Part shown: piece by piece, positions 17,214 to 26,734 of the stretch | How the letters are laid out: every line of letters begins with the position of its first letter | How positions within the stretch are numbered: position 1 is the stretch's first letter | From: Goleter apudmare HA4340-LM2 | GTDB lineage: Bacteria; Cyanobacteriota; Cyanobacteriia; Cyanobacteriales; Nostocaceae | Assembly: GCA_019359495.1 (NCBI GenBank) | Contig: JAHHHF010000010.1 | Location: forward strand, 1-43,702 | Direction of reading: 5' to 3' | Length of the DNA: 43,702 bases | Made by a program: the position numbers and the translations under genes | The notes under the pieces: model-generated | Databases searched by the model: none | What the model was told of the DNA's origin: nothing | Seen by the model: the letters and a program-made list of their open reading frames with translations, nothing else

Positions 17214-18062
17214 TCATAACCGTCTAATTCCCACTTCTAAACCTGCACACACACCTGTGAGAAAATCTAAATCCAATGTAGCGATCGTATCGCTATCCTT
17301 GTGATAGTGGGGATTCCGTAAAAATGATGTATCCGTCACCATAATCGCCGGATAACCCACATCCCAAAAAGGTGCATGATCACTGAGTCTAGTTTGGGGA
17401 ACGATAAAGCCTCTATTCGGTACAGGTAACCACTGGCTAGGAACGCCAACTTGGCGAATACTCCGACTGAGGCTGATTAAATCTGGTAATGTTCGCAAAT
17501 TACCAATTAAGCCAATAAAATCACCGCGATTGGGGTAAAAGCGTTCTAGCGGTGGTGGGTAACTCTGAGAACCAGGCTGTGAAATTTTATAACCCAACAT
17601 TTCTAGGGACATCATTAAGCGTAGACGTTGCTTTTGTTGGTGTAACAGAGCAGCATAATCAGCGCTGCCGAGTAAACCATATTCTTCCAGATCAAAAGCC
17701 ACCAACCTTAAGGGATATCTTACAGGTTCAGCAGCGAAAGTTCTCGCCAATTCCAGCAAAACTGCCACACCTGTAGCATTATCATCAGCCCCTGGTGTCC
17801 CAGGTACGGCATCATAGTGAGCACCAATTAAAATTGGTGGCAAATTCCTATTTTGCCGTTGAGCTTGAGGGGGTAAATTTAATATGAGATTCTGATAGTT
17901 TTTACCGCCTACCAAAAAGGTGTGGATTTCCACACTTCCCCATTGACCAAATTGCTGGCGAATGTATTCTTGAACAAAGAAATGTCCAGCAGTTGCCATG
18001 TAGGGATCACGTTCTCGTACTATCTGATTAAGGTGAGTTTGTAATCTCTCTTTTAAAGTCAA
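17214..18062 (-). CDS. M28-family zinc aminopeptidase
   Basis: A 282-residue metallopeptidase of the Zn-dependent M28 family, which removes N-terminal amino acids. Zinc and catalytic residues are visible: His82 in IGAHYDAVPG, bridging Asp93 in GADDNATGVAVLLELAR, the Glu pair in FDLEEYGLLGS (about 126-127), Asp in LSDHAPFWDVGYPA and a late His in NPHYHKDSDT. No signal peptide is obvious, so it is probably cytosolic. It is convergent with the bestrophin gene (5-bp gap). Substrate unknown. Confidence 0.9.
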   Translation of the reverse strand: MTLKERLQTHLNQIVRERDPYMATAGHFFVQEYIRQQFGQWGSVEIHTFLVGGKNYQNLILNLPPQAQRQNRNLPPILIGAHYDAVPGTPGADDNATGVAVLLELARTFAAEPVRYPLRLVAFDLEEYGLLGSADYAALLHQQKQRLRLMMSLEMLGYKISQPGSQSYPPPLERFYPNRGDFIGLIGNLRTLPDLISLSRSIRQVGVPSQWLPVPNRGFIVPQTRLSDHAPFWDVGYPAIMVTDTSFLRNPHYHKDSDTIATLDLDFLTGVCAGLEVGIRRL

Positions 18063-18379
18063 ATGCTTAAAATCATCCCAATATCAAAGTTTTCCGGGAG
18101 GGGAAAAGCCAACCAAGTATTATTAAGATGCATTTCCCAATTAGAAGCTACAGTTAGTGAACTAATTGAACAACAATGATCAGGACTGCTTAGGCATACC
18201 AACCACTGTCAATGTTATCCTAGTCTTGCAACTAGCTCCTCTAGCTAACCTTCTGATCTTTCTTAGCTGATTGCTGATTATTATACCATTGAGGGGCTTT
18301 CAACCCATAGCCCAAAGCTAGAGGTAGTCCCGCCCCATCATAATAAATGTATAAGACACACTTAGGAGTAGAGTAACGC
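18063..18379. other. divergent region upstream of dnaK
   Basis: A 317-bp spacer between the divergent peptidase and dnaK. A TATAAG-like box occurs near 18350 and AGGAG at 18368-18372 precedes dnaK. The heat-shock operator CIRCE (TTAGCACTC-N9-GAGTGCTAA) is not present. Nothing else was recognised. Confidence 0.45.
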
Positions 18380-20566
18380 ATGGGCAAGGTAGTCGGCATC
18401 GACTTGGGTACAACCAACTCAGTAGTCGCCGTAATGGAGGGTGGCAAGCCGGTGGTGATTGCCAATGCAGAAGGAATGCGAACAACACCCTCCGTTGTTG
18501 GCTTTAGCAAGGAAGGCGAAAGGGTAGTGGGCCAAATGGCAAGACGCCAAACAGTCCTTAACCCGCAAAATACCTTTTTTGCCGTTAAACGCTTCATTGG
18601 ACGAAAATATGGCGAGCTAAGTCCAGAATCTAAGCGTGTGCCTTATACTATCCGCAAAGACGAAGTCGGTAATATTAAAATTCCCTGTCCACGATTAAAT
18701 AAGGAATTTGCCCCAGAAGAAATTTCAGCAATGGTGCTGAAAAAACTGGCAGATGACGCCAGCAAGTATTTAGGTCAACCAGTGACAGGGGCAGTAATTA
18801 CAGTTCCTGCTTATTTTAATGATTCTCAGCGACAAGCCACCCGCGATGCGGGCAGAATTGCCGGGTTAGAAGTGCTGCGGATTCTCAATGAACCGACAGC
18901 AGCATCATTAGCATACGGTTTAGACCGGGGTGATACGGAAACCATCTTGGTATTTGACTTGGGTGGCGGCACATTTGACGTATCAATTCTGGAAGTCGGT
19001 GATGGAGTGTTTGAAGTCAAAGCTACTAGTGGAGATACGCAACTTGGTGGTAATGATTTTGACAGGAAAATTGTTGATTGGTTGGCAGAGCAATTTTTAG
19101 AAGCTGAAGAAGTAGATTTAAGACGCGATCGCCAAGCCTTACAACGTTTAATGGAAGCGGCAGAGAAAGCCAAAATCGAACTTTCTGCCGTCAGCGTCAC
19201 TGAGATTAACTTACCATTCATTACTGCCACAGCAGATGGCCCAAAACACCTGGAAACTCGCCTGACGCGTGCTCAATTTGAGGGCTTGTGTGGTGACTTG
19301 GTGAGTCGATTACGCACACCAGTTAAACGAGCACTGAGAGATTCTGGACTTTCCCCTCAAGATATAGAAGAAGTGGTGCTAGTGGGCGGTTCCACACGCA
19401 TTCCAATGGTAAAGCAGTTAGTGCGGGACTTAATTGGTGCCGAACCCAGTGAAAATGTCAATCCTGATGAAGTAGTAGCAGTAGGTGCAGCCATTCAAGC
19501 AGGCATTCTCGCTGGAGAACTCAAAGATGTGTTGCTTTTGGATGTCACACCTTTATCGGTAGGATTAGAAACCATTGGGGGATTGATGAAAAAACTCATT
19601 CCCCGCAACACTACCATCCCAGTACGTCGTTCTGATATCTTTTCCACATCCGAAAATAACCAAAATACAGTGGAAATTCACGTAGTCCAAGGCGAACGGG
19701 AGATGGCAGCCAATAACAAATCTCTGGGACGCTTTAAACTATATGGTATTCCTCCCGCACCACGGGGAATTCCTCAAATTCAAGTATCATTTGATGTCGA
19801 TGCCAATGGCATTTTACAGGTAACAGCCCTAGATAGAACTACAGGCAGAGAACAGAGTATCACCATTCAAGGTGCTTCTACCTTGAGCGAAGGAGAAGTG
19901 AGTCGGATGATACAAGATGCCCAAAAGTATGCTGAAATCGACCGAGAACGTAAAGAAAGGGTAGAAAAGCGCACTCGCTCTGAAGCCTTGATATTACAAG
20001 CAGAACGCCAACTTAGAGAAGTGGCGTTAGAATTTGGCATGCAGGTTGCTCGCAACCGTCGTCAACGCATTGATAACATTTGTCGGGAACTCAGGGAGAG
20101 TTTAAAAGAAGATGACGATCGCGGTATAGACCAAGCTTACGCCGACCTACAAGACGCTTTGTATGAGTTAAACCGGGAAATCCGCCAGTATTATGCTGAA
20201 GACGAAGACGATGACCTGTTCGGTACTATTAAAGAAATCTTTACTGGTGGTGATAAAGAACGGGAACGGGATTTCCCCAGAGATACATATCAGGAACGGG
20301 ACCCTTATGGGCGAGACTCTGGTAGGGACTACGGTAGGGACTCCAACAGAGACTATAGCAGGGACTCCAACAGAGACTATGGCAGGGATTCCAACAGAGA
20401 CTATGGTAGGGACTCCAACAGAGACTATGGTAGGGACTACGGCAGGGACTCCAACAGAGATTATGGCAGAGATAGTCGTTCATCCCCGCCTGATAACCGT
20501 TCTTCTCGACGGGGTCGCCCCAGCTATCAAGATAACTGGGATGATGATGATGATGATTGGTTGTAG
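18380..20566 (+). CDS. dnaK: Hsp70 chaperone DnaK (DnaK3-like, with repetitive acidic/basic tail)
   Basis: A 728-residue Hsp70. The ATPase domain shows [20 protein letters not shown] (4-23), the phosphate loop [18 protein letters not shown] and [18 protein letters not shown]; the linker is [19 protein letters not shown]. The substrate domain and a helical lid follow. The tail after residue about 625 differs from standard DnaK: it has tandem copies of RDSNRDYG or close variants, then [21 protein letters not shown]-type acidic end residues, and lacks the usual EEVD-like motif. Multiple DnaK proteins are normal in cyanobacteria. The long tail and the adjacent J-protein match the DnaK3 class, which is membrane-associated and essential in some species. 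The class call rests on layout and N-terminal similarity, not alignment. The dnaJ gene follows by 128 bp. Confidence 0.93.
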   Translation: MGKVVGIDLGTTNSVVAVMEGGKPVVIANAEGMRTTPSVVGFSKEGERVVGQMARRQTVLNPQNTFFAVKRFIGRKYGELSPESKRVPYTIRKDEVGNIKIPCPRLNKEFAPEEISAMVLKKLADDASKYLGQPVTGAVITVPAYFNDSQRQATRDAGRIAGLEVLRILNEPTAASLAYGLDRGDTETILVFDLGGGTFDVSILEVGDGVFEVKATSGDTQLGGNDFDRKIVDWLAEQFLEAEEVDLRRDRQALQRLMEAAEKAKIELSAVSVTEINLPFITATADGPKHLETRLTRAQFEGLCGDLVSRLRTPVKRALRDSGLSPQDIEEVVLVGGSTRIPMVKQLVRDLIGAEPSENVNPDEVVAVGAAIQAGILAGELKDVLLLDVTPLSVGLETIGGLMKKLIPRNTTIPVRRSDIFSTSENNQNTVEIHVVQGEREMAANNKSLGRFKLYGIPPAPRGIPQIQVSFDVDANGILQVTALDRTTGREQSITIQGASTLSEGEVSRMIQDAQKYAEIDRERKERVEKRTRSEALILQAERQLREVALEFGMQVARNRRQRIDNICRELRESLKEDDDRGIDQAYADLQDALYELNREIRQYYAEDEDDDLFGTIKEIFTGGDKERERDFPRDTYQERDPYGRDSGRDYGRDSNRDYSRDSNRDYGRDSNRDYGRDSNRDYGRDYGRDSNRDYGRDSRSSPPDNRSSRRGRPSYQDNWDDDDDDWL
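20310..20475 (+). repeat. 24-bp tandem repeats in the dnaK tail
   Basis: Imperfect units of the form GACTCCAACAGAGACTATGG, plus four bases, encode RDSNRDYG about five times, with two shorter RDYG insertions. Near-identity at the DNA level indicates recent expansion by slippage or unequal exchange. Open frames on the other frames here are shadows of the repeats. Confidence 0.85.
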
Positions 20567-20694
20567 TACTCCATTCGGATTTGGTAATAGCTAAGAGGTC
20601 ATGGGTAATTGGTGATTGACGTTACCTGTTATCCATTATCTATTACCAAAGTTGCAAATCTAAAATTTAAAATTTAAAATTTAAATAACTGGCT

Positions 20695-21696
20695 ATGCAA
20701 AATTTGCAGAATTTTCGAGATTATTACGAGATTTTGGGAGTATCTAAAGACGCCACTAATGAAGAAATTAAAAAGGTCTATCGGCGATTAGCCAGACAGT
20801 ATCACCCTGACTTAAATCCAGGAAATAAAGCAGCAGAGGAAAAATTTAAAGATATTGGTGAAGCTTACGAAGTCCTTTCTGACACAGCAAAACGGGCGCA
20901 ATACGACCAATTTAGCCGCTACTGGAAGCAAAAAGGCTTTGCAGGCAAACAACAACAGTCCAAACCTGCTAAAGGTTGGGATAATCGTCCTAGCGATCGC
21001 AACGGTAATGAGAGTGTAGACCCCAGTCAGTTTGCCAATTTTGAGGACTTTATTAATCAAGTCATCGGTGTTGGTGTTCGCAGAGATACCAAAAATGAGG
21101 GAAGTAGTACCAAAACTGATCCGTTTCGTTCTCCGAACAGCAAGGTTCAATACACAGTTCCTCAAAGCCAACCCCGGCCAGCCCGTCGAGACATAGAAGC
21201 CCGATTAACTTTACCATTAGAAAAAGCTTACGAAGGTGGCAACGAACGCATTCGCTTAGAAGATGGGCGATCGCTAGAAGTTACTATGCCTCCAGGAATG
21301 GTTACAGGTCAAACTATCCGCCTCCGAAATCAAGGCATTAATGGCGGTGATTTGTATTTAAAAATTACTGTTGAGCTACATTCTTTATTTAAGCTGGAAG
21401 GCTTTAATATATTATGCCAGGTGCCAGTCACTCCCGCCGAAGCAGTTTTAGGAGGACAAGTAGAAGCACCAACCCTTGACGGCCCAGTGAAAATGACCAT
21501 TCCCCCAGGAGTCAGATATGGTCAAAGATTTCGTTTGGCAAACAAAGGCTACCCCGGCGAAAATGGCAAACGCGGCGACCAATTAGTAGAAATTCAAATA
21601 GTAACGCCGAAAAAAATTAGTCAAGAAGAAAAGGAATTATACGAAAAAATCCGGCAAATTGAAACCTTTAAACCTCGTGCTGATTTAATAAGTTAA
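20695..21696 (+). CDS. dnaJ: J-domain co-chaperone, DnaJ type II (CbpA-like)
   Basis: A 333-residue Hsp40 partner of the preceding DnaK. The J domain spans residues about 8-75, with the invariant HPD in [10 protein letters not shown], preceded by [15 protein letters not shown] and followed by [18 protein letters not shown]. There is no CxxCxGxG zinc-finger region, so it is type II. A variable linker runs to about residue 160. Two C-terminal substrate-binding barrels follow, with [48 protein letters not shown] and [21 protein letters not shown]. It sits 128 bp after dnaK, in the DnaK3-DnaJ arrangement known from other cyanobacteria. The leader contains tandem AAAATTT heptamers (about 20660-20683). 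Confidence 0.93.
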   Translation: MQNLQNFRDYYEILGVSKDATNEEIKKVYRRLARQYHPDLNPGNKAAEEKFKDIGEAYEVLSDTAKRAQYDQFSRYWKQKGFAGKQQQSKPAKGWDNRPSDRNGNESVDPSQFANFEDFINQVIGVGVRRDTKNEGSSTKTDPFRSPNSKVQYTVPQSQPRPARRDIEARLTLPLEKAYEGGNERIRLEDGRSLEVTMPPGMVTGQTIRLRNQGINGGDLYLKITVELHSLFKLEGFNILCQVPVTPAEAVLGGQVEAPTLDGPVKMTIPPGVRYGQRFRLANKGYPGENGKRGDQLVEIQIVTPKKISQEEKELYEKIRQIETFKPRADLIS

Positions 21697-21800
21697 GCAT
21701 GAGGGGAATATATTAGACCTTTCCCCAATTCTAAAGCATTGAGTCTACTGACTTGCTCTTTGGCTGGAGTTAAGAGGTTGCTTGAAAAGTATAAATTAAT

Positions 21801-21913
21801 ACTAGTAGTCTGTCAAGATAAAATGATGGACTGTAGTGCGGGCATCTTGCCCGCGTGAGCGAGACGCTCACACTACCAAAAATCCCTCAAAACAAAATTG
21901 ACAGACTACTAGT
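21801..21913. mobile_element. MITE family A, copy 1 (113 bp)
   Basis: The ends ACTAGTAGTCTGTCAA and TTGACAGACTACTAGT are perfect 16-bp inverted repeats. Inside is GCGGGCATCTTGCCCGC, a perfect hairpin, and a GTGAGCG/CGCTCAC pairing. Further copies lie at 28015-28177 and 43233-43336. Its right end abuts the left end of MITE B. Confidence 0.85.
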
Positions 21914-22174
21914 GGCGTGTCTACGCTAATTTTGTGTATTAGCAATCTCTTGTAGTACGGGCAAGATGCCCGTTCTAATTAGCGGGCAAGATGCCCGCAC
22001 CACAAGAAAATTGTTGGGAGCATCCCAATTTTGCAAAAATAAAATTTGTAGTGGGAGCATCTTGCTCCCTAATGTCCAGGAAGCGGGCTAGAAGCCCGCA
22101 CTACAAAAAAATAAATTTACACATTTGGGATGCTCCCAAATTGTTTGCAACATTTTAGCCTTGCCACGCTACTA
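21910..22174 (+). mobile_element. MITE family B, copy 2, interrupted by element C (265 bp)
   Basis: TAGTGGCGTG (21910-21919) and CACGCTACTA (22165-22174) are the imperfect terminal repeats. Outside element C it is nearly identical to the reverse complement of 10527-10661. TA lies at both edges. Confidence 0.8.
22014..22139. mobile_element. element C, 126-bp MITE inserted in MITE B with 4-bp duplication
   Basis: TTGGGAGCATCCCAA (22014-22028) and TTGGGATGCTCCCAA (22125-22139) are perfect 15-bp inverted ends. ATTG flanks it on both sides (22010-22013 and 22140-22143). Removing the element and one ATTG restores the MITE B sequence seen at 10.5 kb with a single substitution. It contains GGGAGCATCTTGCTCCC and GCGGGCTAGAAGCCCGC hairpins. 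Confidence 0.85.
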
Positions 22175-22194
22175 GCCTTGGCGATTAGAAATCG

Positions 22195-22314
22195 CGCGCC
22201 ACTTGCTACAAATCGGGGAACTCGACGACAGTCGCCTCTCCCAAGGAGAGACGCTGCGCGAACAAGTCGGGAAACCCGCCCACGACGCTGTCTCCCCAAA
22301 GCAATGGCTTGGCC
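22195..22314. repeat. GC-rich dispersed repeat E, copy 1
   Basis: This contains CGCCACTTGCTACAA, GGGAAACCCGCCCACG and CCCCAAAGCAATGGCT blocks, shared with 32461-32519 and, in part, with about 2570-2610. An inner GGAGAGACGCTGCGCGAAC also matches other short repeats of this genome (for example 32345-32365). Non-coding. Confidence 0.6.
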
Positions 22315-22740
22315 ACACAGACAAAACCCACCTCCGTGGGTTTAAAAGGCCTAATTTTTGCTTAGTCCGCGCAGGCGGACTTTGTTTGTGTAGTAGCGAA
22401 TTATATTCGCCCAAAACTTTTCAAACATGCTCTAAGAGCAGTCTGGTGTTATTGCTGCATTCTGCTATCTGATTGAGTTGCTAAATAATAGCAGCAGTGG
22501 CGATCGCTACCGTAATTGCAGCTAACAATATATAGGACTCATAGAGATGATTGCTAATTAAAAATTGGGTAAAGATGTAATTACTAAAATTCTGCTTTAG
22601 TGGAGAAAGCGATCGCTTACAGCGAAAAGCTTTGAAACCCAAAGAAGAATCTCACTTCAGTTATGATCCGCAAACCTCACAACCAATTTGCCAAGCAGTT
22701 TTAAGAGGAGTTGCTCCCTTAAATAAGTTGAGGAGACTTA

Positions 22741-22769
22741 AAAACCATGCCCCAGAGAGGTATGGTTTT
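22741..22769 (-). terminator. possible terminator of the kinase/response-regulator operon
   Basis: AAAACCAT (22741-22748) is inverted at 22762-22769 (ATGGTTTT). Read on the minus strand it ends in TTTTT and lies about 30 bp after the response-regulator stop. Confidence 0.45.
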
Positions 22770-22799
22770 GGAGAGTATTTATGAATACCGCATCACCTA

Positions 22800-23189
22800 T
22801 TAATTCAATGCTGTAGTAATAAGTTGTTGTAGCTCTCCCTCCGTCCAAGGTTTGCGGACGCAAGCATAAAGATTTGCTTGTTGTTTGGCACGCTCAATAG
22901 CTACTTCATCAGCTTGTCCAGTTAGCATGACGGTAATCACTTCTGGGAAGCGTTGGTGGACTTGAGTCAAGAATTCATCGCCTCGAACATTTGGCATTAG
23001 CCAATCAGAGACAATAATCAGAATTTTGATTTCTTCTTGTTCTAACTCGTCAATCACCATCCAAGCTTCCTCAGCACTCTGGGCAATTTCATAGACATAC
23101 CGATTACCAAAGCATCGTTTTAATTGTTCCTTGAGAGCTTTTAAAATGGAAGCTTCATCATCTACACAAAGAATGGCAGCATCAGACAT
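22800..23189 (-). CDS. single-domain response regulator
   Basis: A 129-residue CheY-like receiver with no output domain. The acidic pair Asp10-Asp11 (ILCVDDEASIL), phospho-acceptor Asp62 in IIVSDWLMPNVRGDEFL, switch Thr90 in VMLTGQADE and Lys113 in VRKPWTEGEL are all present. The RKPW end is typical of cyanobacterial receivers paired with hybrid-like kinases. It starts 21 bp after the stop of the kinase gene, so the two form an operon and probably a phosphorelay pair. The output must run through protein contact or a further relay. The family is certain; the pathway is not known. Confidence 0.93.
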   Translation of the reverse strand: MSDAAILCVDDEASILKALKEQLKRCFGNRYVYEIAQSAEEAWMVIDELEQEEIKILIIVSDWLMPNVRGDEFLTQVHQRFPEVITVMLTGQADEVAIERAKQQANLYACVRKPWTEGELQQLITTALN

Positions 23190-23210
23190 AGTTAAATTTC
23201 CTCCAAATTT

Positions 23211-24860
23211 TTAAACAGACTCTACAGGTAGCCAAACACTAAATTGGGTATGCCCTGGTTGGCTCTCTACTTTGATACTTCCCAGGTGTTTGTCAATAAT
23301 TTTCTTGGAAATGTGTAACCCTAGACCACTACCTTCACCAATAGGTTTAGTAGTAAAGAAAGCATCAAAGATTTTTGGTTGTACTTCTGCTGGAATCCCA
23401 GATCCAGTATCTGTAATACTAACCTCAATACCTTGTTCTTGTTGATGGGTAGTAATAGTCAATGTCCCCCCTGATTCCATCGCTTGAATTGCGTTGAAAA
23501 TCAGGTTTGTCCAGACTTGAATTAATTCATCGGGGTATCCCCAAATATCAGGAATATCTTGATAATCTCGAATTAAATTGATATTGCGCTTGAGTTGACT
23601 TTGATAGATAGCGATCGTTGTTTCTATCCCTTCAGTTACTTGCATTAACTGCTTTTTACCACTGTGGTCGGAATGAGAATAGCTCTTGAGAGCAAAGACA
23701 ATTTTGGAGGAGCGATCCACAGCATTGAGAATCAGCTGGTTATTGGTAAAGCAGCAAGTCAAGTTATAAGCAAACTGCACAGCCCATTCACAATTTTCAC
23801 CTTGGAATAGAGGCAGTAAAAACTCTGAATCTTCACCTATGCCCATGTCTATCAAGAGGTCAGCTACATATCTGGCATCTTCAATACCATGTTCTTTCAA
23901 TTGAGCAGTAATTTGGCGTTTAATTGCTCGATTTTCTGGAGAGACTATTGATGGTTCGTTTTGCAGTGCATGAGTAATCAGTTGAAAAAAGCTCTCTCTT
24001 TCTTCAGGCTGCAAACGTTGATGCAAAGAAGGAAAATCCGCGAGTGCTTCTTGTAGTGCTTGATTGGTGTTGCTTGCTGATGCTTGGATGATGCCCAGAG
24101 GATTATTGATTTCATGGGCTACTCCGGCTACTAATTGCCCCAAGGCTGCCATTTTTTCTTGTTGAATCAGTTGGTTTTGTGTTTGCTGGAGTTCTGTAAA
24201 AGCTACGGCTAACTCTTGGTTTTTGAACCACAAGTTTTTGTTGTATTTATAGGATAAAAAGGCAATAATAGTAGTTGAAAAAATCAAAGAAAAGGCAGTG
24301 CCAAAATCTGCTATGTTTCTAGTTTTCCGTCTTTGTGCTATGTAATCTGCTTCTAGGATAGTAACCTCGGCATACAACTTATCATAGATTTCATCGATAC
24401 TATCTGCATCAAAAGCGATCGCCTCTTTGACTTTGCCTTGAGCAACTAACTCTAATGCCTTGTTTATTTCTTGTTTATGTTGGGTATGAAAGGCAAAGAG
24501 TTTTTCTAAATCCCGTCGATTATTTTGCTGTTGGAGTTGTCTTAGTTCTTGCAGGACTTTTTCGGTACTTTCTTTACTTTCTGCAAGTTCTTCAGTTAAG
24601 TCTTTATCAATTTCACCTTTAGAAATTCCTTCCCATTCCAAAGCATTGAGCCTACTGACTTGCTCTTTAACACGAGTTAACAGCAACCTAGTCCTATTGC
24701 TGCGTTCTGCTATGTGATTGAGTTGATAAATAGTAGCCGCAGTGGCGATCGCTACTGTAATTGCCGTCAACAAAATAGACCAGGTGGATAATTGAGATTT
24801 GAGTTTTGACGGAGACTGAAGAAGTTGAGGTTTGGACAAAAAATTAAGTTGCTCAAGCAT
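23211..24860 (-). CDS. membrane sensor histidine kinase
   Basis: A 549-residue kinase. TM1 lies at about 26-46. An extracytoplasmic helical region follows (47-183, rich in Glu/Gln/Lys, four-helix sensor type), then TM2 at about 184-204 and a coiled-coil (212-236). The DHp domain has phospho-acceptor His249 in VAGVAHEINNPLG. The ATPase domain has the N box around Asn456 (WTNLIFNAIQAM), G1 in ITDTGSGIPAE and G2 in GEGSGLGLHISKKII. A helical insertion of about 130 residues (265-395) separates the H box from the X region, longer than in most kinases but seen in cyanobacterial relatives. The downstream response regulator is its likely target. A decayed second copy of its 5' end lies at 21.7-22.5 kb. 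Signal unknown. Confidence 0.93.
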   Translation of the reverse strand: MLEQLNFLSKPQLLQSPSKLKSQLSTWSILLTAITVAIATAATIYQLNHIAERSNRTRLLLTRVKEQVSRLNALEWEGISKGEIDKDLTEELAESKESTEKVLQELRQLQQQNNRRDLEKLFAFHTQHKQEINKALELVAQGKVKEAIAFDADSIDEIYDKLYAEVTILEADYIAQRRKTRNIADFGTAFSLIFSTTIIAFLSYKYNKNLWFKNQELAVAFTELQQTQNQLIQQEKMAALGQLVAGVAHEINNPLGIIQASASNTNQALQEALADFPSLHQRLQPEERESFFQLITHALQNEPSIVSPENRAIKRQITAQLKEHGIEDARYVADLLIDMGIGEDSEFLLPLFQGENCEWAVQFAYNLTCCFTNNQLILNAVDRSSKIVFALKSYSHSDHSGKKQLMQVTEGIETTIAIYQSQLKRNINLIRDYQDIPDIWGYPDELIQVWTNLIFNAIQAMESGGTLTITTHQQEQGIEVSITDTGSGIPAEVQPKIFDAFFTTKPIGEGSGLGLHISKKIIDKHLGSIKVESQPGHTQFSVWLPVESV

Positions 24861-25210
24861 TGATATAAAAACGGGCGAAAATGAAATGGATAATTAAAAG
24901 GTATTTAGAGAGTAACTAACTAAAATTTTGCTACACTATGGAAGGTGATTGTCATCAGCTAAAATACTGATAATTTGCAGCTATAGAGTAAGCCTTAATT
25001 CTTGGAACTAAAACAAGCATCTCATAGCCTGAATATTATTCTTCCCAGTTTCACAAAGAAAATCACATACGAAACTAATGAAGAAAACTGGTAAAGGCAG
25101 GTTCATCAAAATCATCATTAAATAATTGATGATCTTTTTAGACCTACCCCTACTAAGTTTTATGCAATATTTATATTTGAACTAGATTTGTACAGTGCCA
25201 AATCTGAAAA
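24861..25210. other. 350-bp spacer, nothing recognised
   Basis: AT-rich space between the adhC 3' end and the kinase 5' end. It should contain the kinase promoter (minus strand). TAACTAAAATTTTGCT near 24920 is conserved in the decayed paralogue leader at about 22575, so it may matter. No terminator, repeat or gene is visible. Confidence 0.4.

Positions 25211-26734
<1,524 letters not shown>

Larger units (their letters stand above)
21771..22435. mobile_element. repeat composite D with 20-bp imperfect inverted ends
   Basis: The left end TAAGAGGTTGCTTGAAAAGT (21771-21790) and the right end ACTTTTCAAACATGCTCTAA (22416-22435) are inverted copies with four mismatches. A single right-type end also occurs at 105-126. 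Between the ends are MITE A, MITE B with element C, dispersed repeat E and small hairpins (CCCACCTCCGTGGG, AGTCCGC/GCGGACT). No transposase is encoded. Exact edges are uncertain by a few bases because the ends resemble the surrounding kinase sequence. Confidence 0.55.
21726..22530 (-). pseudogene. split remnant of a paralogue of the neighbouring sensor kinase
   Basis: The minus-strand translation of 22433-22530 reads LAAITVAIATAAII, stop, QLNQIAECSNNTRLL. This matches residues 32-60 of the intact kinase at 23211-24860, with Tyr45 replaced by a TAG stop. The minus strand of about 21726-21782 reads NLLTPAKEQVSRLNALELG, matching residues 59-76. The two fragments are contiguous in the intact gene but are separated here by about 650 bp of repeats. 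Upstream of fragment one, 22551-22600 also resembles the leader of the intact gene (shared TAATTAAAA and ACTAAAATTYTGCT). So the 5' end of a duplicate kinase gene decayed and was then interrupted. Confidence 0.8.
21697..22799. other. nested repeat region between dnaJ and the response regulator gene
   Basis: A 1.1-kb stretch with no intact gene. It holds two separated fragments of a sensor-kinase gene copy (about 21726-21776 and 22433-22530). Between them lies a larger repeat of about 665 bp with 20-bp imperfect ends (21771-21790 and 22416-22435), loaded with MITE A, MITE B, element C inside B, and GC-rich dispersed repeats. Open frames across this zone (22117-22472, both strands) are repeat artefacts. 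The last 260 bp resembles the leader of the intact kinase in part. Confidence 0.7.

Noticed and set aside
18063-18379. CIRCE heat-shock operator before dnaK
   Set aside because: No TTAGCACTC/GAGTGCTAA pair is present.
20193-20594. 133-codon and other frames overlapping the dnaK tail
   Set aside because: They are frame shadows of the 24-bp repeats inside dnaK.
21771-22438. 6-bp target duplication TAAGAG for composite D
   Set aside because: The same bases are part of the repeat end itself, as shown by the copy at 105-126, so they cannot be counted as a clean duplication.
22117-22472. Several 60-89-codon frames on both strands
   Set aside because: They cross MITE B/C ends and dispersed GC-rich repeats and have no independent coding signal.
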